A stretch of DNA of 16,675 nucleotides from JACTUC01 sp964477685. Its GTDB lineage: Archaea; Thermoproteota; Methanomethylicia; Methanomethylicales; Methanomethylicaceae. The stretch is from assembly GCA_964477685.1 (NCBI GenBank), contig CAYZHK010000033.1:1-16675 (forward strand), given 5' to 3'. Both the position numbers and the translations under genes were made by a program. Under the pieces are notes generated by a model. It was not told where the DNA came from, did not search any database, and worked only from the letters and a program-made list of their open reading frames with translations. Below are positions 1 through 5,765 of this stretch, in pieces (positions within the stretch are counted from its first letter, which is position 1; every line of letters begins with the position of its first letter).

Positions 1-1
1 C

Positions 2-250
2 GGGTACGCGGCGCTGACGAGCGTGGAGGCGGCTGCGGGGTACTGGAGGGTCCGGCAGGCGCACCGGAGGTCCTTCTTCATCAACCTGGCTGCCTGCGCC
101 CTGGTCAACGTCGGGGCGTTCTGGGCGGCGGTGCAGGCGGGCAACCTCGCCCTCTGGTACGCTGTGGTGCTTCCCGTGACCGTGGCGTGGATGGCATTCT
201 ACGGCTACTGGACCTTCGTGAAGCGGCGGGTGCGACTCAGCCGAGAATGA
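2..250 (+). CDS. C-terminal part of a small two-helix membrane protein (2TM-domain-like)
   Basis: The reading frame is open from the first bases of the window to a TGA at 248-250, so the 5' end is cut off and the true start lies outside; the GTG at 23 is only an internal candidate. The visible 82 residues hold a basic, aromatic stretch (YWRVRQAHRRSFF), a first hydrophobic helix (about INLAACALVNVGAFWAAV), a short loop, a second helix (about WYAVVLPVTVAWMAFYGYW) and a basic tail (VKRRVRL). The FF-x-N-L...VN pattern entering helix 1 resembles the 2TM domain family, small membrane proteins often found alone or attached to regulators. The similarity is judged by eye and function is unknown. It converges on the caspase-like gene downstream. 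Confidence 0.6.
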   Translation, partial: GYAALTSVEAAAGYWRVRQAHRRSFFINLAACALVNVGAFWAAVQAGNLALWYAVVLPVTVAWMAFYGYWTFVKRRVRLSRE

Positions 251-294
251 TCCGTGCTTCTGCCTGTCAGCCAAACCTCTCGAGGTCGTTGTGT

Positions 295-331
295 AAAAAC
301 TAAAAACCAGTTATTTAAAAAATAAAAAATT
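295..331 (-). terminator. T-rich terminator of the caspase-like gene
   Basis: Read on the minus strand, the DNA directly after the stop codon at 334 runs into consecutive T tracts (TTTTTTATTTTTT, then TTTTTAGTTTTT). This matches the oligo-T intrinsic terminators of archaea, which need no hairpin. It also separates two convergent genes. Confidence 0.6.
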
Positions 332-333
332 GG

Positions 334-1191
334 TTAGTATGGCATGTCGTTGGTGAATCCGTCCGACGCGACGGGGGTCTGGCTCTTGCACATGGCCTTG
401 GCATAGTCGAAGGCCTCCTCGAAGGTGACCCCGTTCTTGCCATCCTTGTCAGCCAGGTGCCCGACCATTCCCTGGTCCACGAAGTAGTAGGTGAATTGGC
501 CGTTCTGCCAAGTGCTGCTCTCCAGCGACATCTGGTTCTCGCCGCATGCCATGAGCACCAGCCTTCCCGTGCCCGCCAGGTCAGTCATCCCGCCAGCAAA
601 GCAGGAGTCGAAGTAGAACATGATGCGCTGCGACTCGAATCCGGCGAATTCTGTTTTGAGATCTCCGTCCCAGATAAAGGTGTCCACAGTGCACTCGTAC
701 GGGATTATGCACTCGTCTTTCCTCTCGCTGTCGCCATCACTGGCAACGCCCGTCGAGCCGTGGCCGCTGTAGAAGAAGACCACTTGATCGTTGGCACCTT
801 CATCTCCTTTGGTTGTGCGGATTGCCTGGATTATTGCGTCGTGGTTTGCAGCAGAGTCTATGAGGAGGATTATGTTCTTGCTGTCCCAGCCAGCTGCCAG
901 AAGGGCGCTGTCAAATGCGTAGGCATCGTCGTCGCAATATTGCAGGTCGTTTTTGGTGCCCGCATAGTCTGAGATGCCGATGATTATGGCGTACTTCTGC
1001 TCCGTAACCTGGGGGGCTACCACGCCTGTGGCGATGCCCGGGCTCGGCTTCCCCTTCGGCGCTTTCTGGTCCAGCGCTGACGCATCGCCGCTGCCCTTTG
1101 CCTGTGCCTGCGCCTGCACGCTGACGGAGGGCAACAAGCTCAGGCATACGAGCATTATCAACAGTACCGCGATAGGTGTCTTTGCTTTCAA
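334..1191 (-). CDS. Secreted caspase-like (peptidase C14 family) protease
   Basis: About 285 residues. An N-terminal signal peptide (basic MKAKTP, a hydrophobic run to about residue 20, then a VSVQAQAQA cleavage region) points to export. The caspase p20-like fold follows: the strand YAIIIGISDYAG, the catalytic-His motif FFYSGHG (His about 144) and the catalytic-Cys motif FYFDSCFAGG (Cys about 197). Both catalytic residues are present. Near the C-terminus DKDGKNGVTFEE resembles an EF-hand-like calcium loop seen in related caspase-fold proteins. The frame opens at an ATG at 1266, but the TATA box at 1228-1237 lies inside that extension. GAGGGAG at 1198-1204 sits 3 nt before TTG 1194 and 6 nt before TTG 1191; I choose 1191. 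The gene is monocistronic and faces a T-rich terminator. Substrate is unknown; a surface protein is an inference from export and neighbours. Confidence 0.85.
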   Translation of the reverse strand: MKAKTPIAVLLIMLVCLSLLPSVSVQAQAQAKGSGDASALDQKAPKGKPSPGIATGVVAPQVTEQKYAIIIGISDYAGTKNDLQYCDDDAYAFDSALLAAGWDSKNIILLIDSAANHDAIIQAIRTTKGDEGANDQVVFFYSGHGSTGVASDGDSERKDECIIPYECTVDTFIWDGDLKTEFAGFESQRIMFYFDSCFAGGMTDLAGTGRLVLMACGENQMSLESSTWQNGQFTYYFVDQGMVGHLADKDGKNGVTFEEAFDYAKAMCKSQTPVASDGFTNDMPY

Positions 1192-1197
1192 CAATTG

Positions 1198-1237
1198 CTC
1201 CCTCGGTCTGCTTTCTCTGCCTTTTTGGATATATAAT
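1198..1237 (-). promoter_or_regulatory. Promoter (TATA box) and ribosome binding site of the caspase-like gene
   Basis: On the minus strand ATTATATATC (1228-1237) is a strong archaeal TATA box, placing the transcript start near 1205. GAGGGAG (1198-1204) follows directly and precedes the tandem TTG codons at 1194 and 1191. The leader is therefore very short, and the upstream ATG at 1266 would lie before the transcript start. Confidence 0.65.
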
Positions 1238-1356
1238 CTGCCAAAATCGAAAGACTGAAGGATCATGTTTTTTGATTTCAGAATGGGGGCGAGTAGACAT
1301 ATCTCACTTAAAGATCTTCTAAATGCAGTTCTTTCATCGGAAAATTCAGTTAGAGG

Positions 1357-2184
1357 CTATAGGAGCCCGAGGCGCAGCTTCATGATGAATATTACGTAGT
1401 CCATTATGACCTTGGCATTGAACTTGCTGTCCCCGTTCATCCGACTCCTGAACCTGAATGGGACCTCCGCAATGCTCCGGTAGTTGCCCTTCGCCAGGAT
1501 CTCCACCAGTATCTTGAAGCCAGAGGCGTTGATTCTGATGCCGTCGATCGCCCGCTTGCGGAACAGGAAGAAGCCTGAGACGGGATCTCTCACGGCCCGC
1601 GTCTCGGGAAGCAGGGCGTGGGCCAGCATGATGCCGCCTCGGGAGATGCACCTCCTGAGGGCGCTCCAGTTGGCGATGCTGCCCCCTGGCATGTACCTCG
1701 AGGCCACCACGATGTCGTAGCCTTCCATAGCCTTCTCCACCATGTCGAAGAGGGCCTCGGGGGGGTGCTGGAGGTCTGCGTCCATGACAACCACCAGGTC
1801 AGACCGGGCAAGCCCCATGCCGTCCAAGACAGCGGAGGAGAGGCCACTCTTCCCGTTCCTCTTCAGCACCCGGACGTTGCCGTACGCCTCCCCAATCTCC
1901 CGGGCCAGCTCTGCCGTGCCGTCCGGGCTGTTGTCGTCGACAAATATCACCTCAAAGTCGTAGAGCCTGAGCGTCTTGAAGATCCGGTCGTAGAGCGCGC
2001 GGAGGTTCTTCGCCTCCTTGTAGGTGGGTATTACGATGGACAGCTCGTAGCTCTCTGCCCCAATCGGCAGGTCGGTGGGCACAAGCGGGGGGATCGATAG
2101 GGCGAGCAGCTCCTGGGTCGGCTCGGCAATCTCCGTCTCAAGGCGCTGCAACCGCTTTTTGGCCTCCGTTCTGTATAAGCTCAA
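1357..2184 (-). CDS. GT2 family glycosyltransferase, dolichyl-phosphate mannose/glucose synthase-like
   Basis: 275 residues. The GT-A fold starts near residue 47 with ELSIVIPTYKEAKNL, then VDDNSPDGT (82-90) for nucleotide binding, and VVMDADLQHPPE with the metal-binding DAD at 135-137. DPVSGFFLFRK (200-210) and the VPFRFRSRMNGDSKF region are typical of the DPM1/Dpm-type branch, which moves mannose or glucose from a nucleotide sugar to dolichyl phosphate on the cytoplasmic membrane face. There is no C-terminal membrane domain, as in the short DPM1 form. A 45-residue N-terminal extension rich in charged residues and Leu precedes the domain. The TTG start at 2184 is preferred because the TATA box at 2215-2223 leaves only a short leader. 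It probably makes the lipid-linked donor for the GT-C enzymes nearby. Sugar identity cannot be read from sequence. Confidence 0.88.
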   Translation of the reverse strand: MSLYRTEAKKRLQRLETEIAEPTQELLALSIPPLVPTDLPIGAESYELSIVIPTYKEAKNLRALYDRIFKTLRLYDFEVIFVDDNSPDGTAELAREIGEAYGNVRVLKRNGKSGLSSAVLDGMGLARSDLVVVMDADLQHPPEALFDMVEKAMEGYDIVVASRYMPGGSIANWSALRRCISRGGIMLAHALLPETRAVRDPVSGFFLFRKRAIDGIRINASGFKILVEILAKGNYRSIAEVPFRFRSRMNGDSKFNAKVIMDYVIFIMKLRLGLL

Positions 2185-2214
2185 TCCTGACGCTAAGGAA
2201 ATATGTGCATTCGG

Positions 2215-2223
2215 TATATTAAT
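2215..2223 (-). promoter_or_regulatory. TATA box of the GT2 gene
   Basis: ATTAATATA on the minus strand lies about 35 nt upstream of the TTG start at 2184. It predicts transcription starting near 2195 and implies that this gene has its own promoter, separate from the membrane protein gene ending at 2262. A second AT-rich element near 2200 is a weaker alternative. Confidence 0.5.
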
Positions 2224-2261
2224 AGTTCGTACTATCAGACCGGATTTAATAATTTATTGCC

Positions 2262-4154
2262 CTAGATAGAAAGGACAACCACCTGGTCCACGATCCTGAG
2301 GGCATAGTTGAAGAGGAGGAGCACCAGCAGGGAGAAGAGAACTATCCCAATGAGCCTGAAATATGTGACCCGGCGGAAGATTTCAGCGGAGCCCAGGGCG
2401 CTGCCGAGCTTCAGGACCAGCCACGAGAAGCCGACCGCCGCGAGCAGCTGGAAGGGGACTATGTATGCAATGCGGTAATAGTAGGCCTCCATGCCAGGCA
2501 CAACCGCGAAAATGATGAGAAATGGTGCCAGCACCCAGCAGAAGAGGAGCCTGTTGAAGTTCTTCCTCAGGTCGGTCATCGCCGCCAGGCCCAGGATACC
2601 GAGGATGTAGATCAGGGGGCTCCCGAAGGCGCCACCGACCCACAGGTCCGCCATGCGGGAGAGGGAGGTGAGGAGGAGGAGCTTGGAGGGGCCCAGGCTC
2701 GTGATCATAGCCTGCCAGAGGGCGTTCACGGGGCCCATGACCACGGAAAAGCCGAGGGCGCCAAGCCTGGTGAAGAGGACGAGGGGGACGGCGACGGCGG
2801 CAGTGATTGCCAGGGGTGCAGTCAGGATGAGTGCCTCCCTCCCGATGCTGCGGCGGACGATCACGGTCACGGCAATGTAGAGGGCAAGGGTCGCAGCCAT
2901 CAGGAGCCAGCTGTAGGGATGGAAGCCGAGGACGGCAATGGACGCGAGCCCCGCCAGGGCGGTATAGATGACCCAGCGCCCTTCCATCGCCTTCAGCAGG
3001 AAGGTGAAGAAGAGCATCATCCCGATCATGGCGCACCAGTTCGCCAGGAAGTACCCCATCATGCCCGCCGTGACGTTGAAGGAGAAGGAGGTGAGGGCCG
3101 ATGAGAGGAGCGCCAGCCGAGTGTCCTTGGTCCCGGTCCTGACCAGCCAGAAGACCGCCAGGACGAGGAGGACCGCGCAGGCCACGGGCATGAACCTTAT
3201 TATCGCCTCTGTGGGCTGCTGGGTGGCTTCCCGGATGTAATAGAGGAGCAGTATGAAGAAGGGCCTGTCAGGGAAAATTGCCGAAAAAGACCATGCGTCG
3301 GTCATGCGGATCAGGCAGTTGTAGTAGTTGATCCCGTCCCTGCCAACCAGGTATTCGGCAGAGAGCCGGATGTAGGGGTAGTAGGCGATGAAACCGGCAG
3401 CGGCAGCCGAGACTGACAGGACCGCTGCCTGGAGGCGCCAGCCAGCCTCTCTGGGCGGTGGCATATCAGCAGCCAGGGCTGACCCCCATTTCCCCAGGCG
3501 CGCCAGCAGCCTCCCGCGGAGGGGCATCCAGGCCCAGCAGAGGAGGAAGGCGAGGAGGAGCAGGGGGACGAGGGGGTAGAGGATGCTGAAGATATTGAGG
3601 TCTGCGGTCGGGTAGATCCAGCGCGGGGTGCCGCTGAAGGCGTACTGGTAGTCGAAGGGGTTGATTAGCCAGGAGGCGAGTGAGGCAAGCTCGATGGCGA
3701 TGAGGATAGCCCCGCTCCCCGAGAGGATCAGCGCTAGGGCGTCCCTCCTCCGGGCGAAGATCGTCCCCTTCCCGCAGTGGACCGAGAGCCCGACCACTCC
3801 ATAGCCCAGAATGGCCGAGAGGATCACCCCAGCCTGGCTGTTGAAGGAGAATAGGGCGAAGGAGGCCGGCAGGAGCAGGCACGGTACTATGGCCCAAAGG
3901 GGGATCCTCCTCCTGCGATCCATCAGCACCCTCGCCAGCATCTCGGAGGCCACAAGGATGGCCGAGGCGAACCATACCGCCCAGTCGATGAATGGCGAGA
4001 GGACGACGATGTTCACGGACTGGAGGATGTAGAAATGGTAGTAGGGTATGCCCAGGCTGTTGGCGAGGAAGAACGTGCCGAAGAGGAGGTTGATGGAACA
4101 GGCTACTGCCATGAGCCTGAGGCGCGGATTCCTAGAGGGCAGCCGGGCGCTCAT
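2262..4154 (-). CDS. Large polytopic membrane protein, probable GT-C-type glycosyltransferase
   Basis: About 630 residues, with roughly 13-15 predicted membrane helices along its whole length. Helix 1 begins near residue 14 after a short basic N-terminus (MSARLPSRNPRLRL). A non-membrane loop near residues 262-300 carries acidic residues in EYLVGRDGINYY (Asp about 273) and in AIFPDRPF (Asp about 296). Membrane-bound transferases with GT-C topology use acidic residues in an outer loop for lipid-phosphate-sugar chemistry, so a GT-C role is plausible, but I do not recognise a named family. The frame stays open 98 codons further upstream to 4448, but that would run across the divergent promoter region and into the next gene. 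ATG 4154 lies about 40 nt after a TATA box and behind GGTAGG. Topology is confident, enzymatic role is not. Confidence 0.7.
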   Translation of the reverse strand: MSARLPSRNPRLRLMAVACSINLLFGTFFLANSLGIPYYHFYILQSVNIVVLSPFIDWAVWFASAILVASEMLARVLMDRRRRIPLWAIVPCLLLPASFALFSFNSQAGVILSAILGYGVVGLSVHCGKGTIFARRRDALALILSGSGAILIAIELASLASWLINPFDYQYAFSGTPRWIYPTADLNIFSILYPLVPLLLLAFLLCWAWMPLRGRLLARLGKWGSALAADMPPPREAGWRLQAAVLSVSAAAAGFIAYYPYIRLSAEYLVGRDGINYYNCLIRMTDAWSFSAIFPDRPFFILLLYYIREATQQPTEAIIRFMPVACAVLLVLAVFWLVRTGTKDTRLALLSSALTSFSFNVTAGMMGYFLANWCAMIGMMLFFTFLLKAMEGRWVIYTALAGLASIAVLGFHPYSWLLMAATLALYIAVTVIVRRSIGREALILTAPLAITAAVAVPLVLFTRLGALGFSVVMGPVNALWQAMITSLGPSKLLLLTSLSRMADLWVGGAFGSPLIYILGILGLAAMTDLRKNFNRLLFCWVLAPFLIIFAVVPGMEAYYYRIAYIVPFQLLAAVGFSWLVLKLGSALGSAEIFRRVTYFRLIGIVLFSLLVLLLFNYALRIVDQVVVLSI

Positions 4155-4160
4155 CGGGGG

Positions 4161-4199
4161 GTTCCTACCCGAACTCTTGGAGCCATTTTGTATATATGC
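4161..4199 (-). promoter_or_regulatory. TATA box and ribosome binding site of the polytopic membrane protein gene
   Basis: GCATATATACA on the minus strand (4189-4199) is a canonical TATA box about 40 nt upstream of ATG 4154. GGTAGG, just before a run of C, is a usable ribosome binding site. These two elements fix the start at 4154 and rule out the longer open frame. Confidence 0.6.
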
Positions 4200-4261
4200 C
4201 AAAGGTCCATGGGCAACCGGATGACCAAAATTGAACCAATTAGCAATATTGAAAATAGAAA

Positions 4262-4323
4262 TAATTTTAACTGTTACTGCCAATACGGTATATTCGTTAC
4301 ACAGGAATGATTGTTTGGAGGAG
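4262..4323 (+). promoter_or_regulatory. Promoter region and ribosome binding site of the S-layer-like gene
   Basis: Two AT-rich candidates precede the gene: TAATTTTAA at 4262-4270 and GGTATATTC at 4287-4295. GGAGGAG at 4317-4323 is a strong ribosome binding site 9 nt before ATG 4333. The first candidate gives a leader of about 40 nt and the second places the transcript start right at the ribosome binding site. The 178-bp space to the divergent gene therefore carries promoters in both directions. Confidence 0.5.
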
Positions 4324-4332
4324 CATCCCTCT

Positions 4333-5637
4333 ATGGATAGAAGGCTCGGTATCTCCACGCTTCTGCTCGTGGTATTAGTGGTTCTGGCAATGGTAGCGGT
4401 TGTCAGCGCCAATGACATCGTCGTGGTCATCAACTCGCCCGCAAACACGACCTACGCCTCAGGCAGCATCGGCATAAACGTGACCGCCTCAGCCTACGGC
4501 GCCATCGACAAGGTGATCGCCGAGATCGACGCCACAACCAACGTCACCCTCTCCCGCTTCCTGTCGACCAACTATTACAACGCGACCCAGCAGATAGGCG
4601 ATGGGCGCCACGTCATCCGGATCTACGCCAACGACACGGTGGGCGCGTCCGACTCCAGCCAGGTGGTCTACTTCACGGTGGACACGTCGCCCCCCACGGT
4701 GACGATCAACTCCCCCATGAACACGACCTACGGGTACCACGGTGTGAGGATCAACGTGACCGTCAGCGACCTCTCGCCTATCTCCAAGGTGATAGCCCAG
4801 ATAGACGGGGCGACCAACGTTACCCTCACCCTCTCCGGCGGATTCTACGTCAACAGTGCCACTTACTTCACCTGGGGGAGCCGCTCCATACAGATCTTCG
4901 CCAACGATACCCTAGGGTACATGAACGCTGCCCAGACCGTCTGGTTCACGGTCGTTCCGTCTCTAGAGGATTATCCCTACCCCTTCGTCAACACACTTGC
5001 GGCGCTGAATATGACCATAATAGTCCCGTCGAGCGGGGCTCATCCGCCCTGCGGAGGGGCACACACGATGGACGTAATGAGCGCCATCAACATCGCCGTC
5101 AGCCTCGGCCAGTCGTCCAACTCCTCGGTCTACACCAATTATGCGACCATGGACGACTACGTATCCGTCTACAACGAGAGCAACTGGCAGGTCAGCTTCA
5201 CATCCCTGCAGGACAGGAACCTGATAATCATGGCAGGACCAGGCGTATCTCAGGAAACTTACTACTACAACGACCTGCGGGACTGGGTCAACGGCTACCT
5301 CCCCAACTACTACGCCCTCCCTGTGACCATGACGAGATATGGCAACGGCACGGACTATCTTGCGGTGTGGCCTTCCGGTCACGAATACCAGATCGAGTAC
5401 AATGGTCCAACCAAGGCGGCGGACTATGGAGTCGTTCAGTCCTACTATGACAAGACCCTGAACCGCTATGTGCTTCTTGCCTACGGACTGGGCGGAGACG
5501 GCACCTTCGCGGCTGCGCAGGTGCTGGCGAACTACAAGGACTACAACCTCTCCGGGCAGGCGGTCATAGTAAAATACTACGACTCGAACGCGGACGGCTA
5601 CCTCGATACAATCAGTATAGTTGAGACGGTGCCCTAA
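4333..5637 (+). CDS. Secreted, sequon-rich S-layer-type glycoprotein with two Ig-like repeats
   Basis: 434 residues. Residues 1-26 form a signal peptide (MDRR, hydrophobic core LLLVVLVVLAMVAVV, cleavage near VSA/ND). Two Ig-like repeats follow, about 28-116 and 121-207, joined by VDTSPPTV. Residues about 210-434 resemble an archaeal S-layer C-terminal domain: NLIIMAGPG (296-304), a GxGGDGTFAAAQVLANY stretch (385-401), NLSGQAVIVKYY, then DSNADGYLD (417-425), which looks like a calcium-binding loop. I count 14 N-x-S/T sequons, nine of them in the two repeats. There is no C-terminal membrane anchor or sorting motif. The ATG at 4333 is chosen for the GGAGGAG site and signal peptide; an upstream in-frame TTG at 4231 has neither. 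It is probably part of the cell envelope and a target of the adjacent glycosyltransferases; both points are inferred. At this length it may be a minor S-layer-like component rather than the main lattice protein. Confidence 0.75.
   Translation: MDRRLGISTLLLVVLVVLAMVAVVSANDIVVVINSPANTTYASGSIGINVTASAYGAIDKVIAEIDATTNVTLSRFLSTNYYNATQQIGDGRHVIRIYANDTVGASDSSQVVYFTVDTSPPTVTINSPMNTTYGYHGVRINVTVSDLSPISKVIAQIDGATNVTLTLSGGFYVNSATYFTWGSRSIQIFANDTLGYMNAAQTVWFTVVPSLEDYPYPFVNTLAALNMTIIVPSSGAHPPCGGAHTMDVMSAINIAVSLGQSSNSSVYTNYATMDDYVSVYNESNWQVSFTSLQDRNLIIMAGPGVSQETYYYNDLRDWVNGYLPNYYALPVTMTRYGNGTDYLAVWPSGHEYQIEYNGPTKAADYGVVQSYYDKTLNRYVLLAYGLGGDGTFAAAQVLANYKDYNLSGQAVIVKYYDSNADGYLDTISIVETVP
4411..4953 (+). repeat. 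Two tandem Ig-like repeat units with sequons at matching positions
   Basis: Unit 1 (residues about 28-116 of the glycoprotein) and unit 2 (about 121-207) align by eye over INSP-x-NTTY, INVT, KVIA-x-ID, TNVTL and ANDT. The same four sequons (NTT, NVT, NVT, NDT) recur in both; unit 1 has one extra (NAT at 83-85). It is a protein-level duplication, and the codons have diverged. Confidence 0.7.
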
Positions 5638-5639
5638 GC

Positions 5640-5657
5640 ATTTTTTCTTTAAAAAAT
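5640..5657 (+). terminator. Terminator after the S-layer-like gene
   Basis: Two bases after the stop codon, ATTTTTT-CTTT-AAAAAAT gives a T tract that can also fold into a 7-bp A/T stem. A second T tract (TTTTTT at 5693-5698) follows. This fits an archaeal oligo-T terminator and isolates the gene from the next promoter. Confidence 0.6.
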
Positions 5658-5703
5658 ACCATTCTACAACGGTGCGCCAGGGCCTGGGCGGGTTTTTTAG
5701 CAA

Positions 5704-5713
5704 CTTAAATTAA
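5704..5713 (+). promoter_or_regulatory. TATA box of the GT-C/GT2 fusion gene
   Basis: CTTAAATTAA is a good TATA box. Counting about 25-28 bases downstream places the transcript start at 5732-5736, at or just before the ATG of a nine-codon reading frame at 5736. The large gene starts slightly later, at TTG 5749, behind GGAG at 5738-5741. Confidence 0.5.
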
Positions 5714-5735
5714 CCATACAGGTCAATTATCAAAA

Positions 5736-5765
5736 ATGGAGCGCATGTTTGACATTGAAACATAA
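5736..5765 (+). other. Possible nine-codon upstream reading frame (MERMFDIET)
   Basis: ATG 5736 opens a frame of nine codons ending in TAA at 5763-5765. It overlaps the first codons of the fusion gene in another frame, and the predicted transcript start falls at or next to its ATG, so it could be translated leaderlessly. The GGAG serving TTG 5749 lies inside it. It may be chance: an ATG in 30 bases is not rare. No peptide motif is recognised. Confidence 0.25.

Noticed and set aside
457..972. 171-codon open frame antisense to the caspase-like gene
   Set aside because: It lies wholly inside a gene with intact catalytic motifs on the other strand, has no start signals and no recognisable domain. 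High GC makes such shadow frames common.
1089..1125. Short CCTGTG/CCTGCG direct repeats near the caspase signal peptide
   Set aside because: They encode the AQAQAQA cleavage region and are explained by simple codon repetition rather than by a mobile or regulatory repeat.
1192..1266. ATG at 1266 as start of the caspase-like gene
   Set aside because: The TATA box lies inside this extension, no ribosome binding site precedes the ATG, and the added residues would put a charged stretch in front of the signal peptide.
4155..4448. Long N-terminal extension of the polytopic membrane protein
   Set aside because: The frame is open, but it crosses the TATA box at 4189-4199 and the promoter and first codons of the divergent gene. 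The residues look like translated noncoding DNA, and ATG 4154 has proper start signals.
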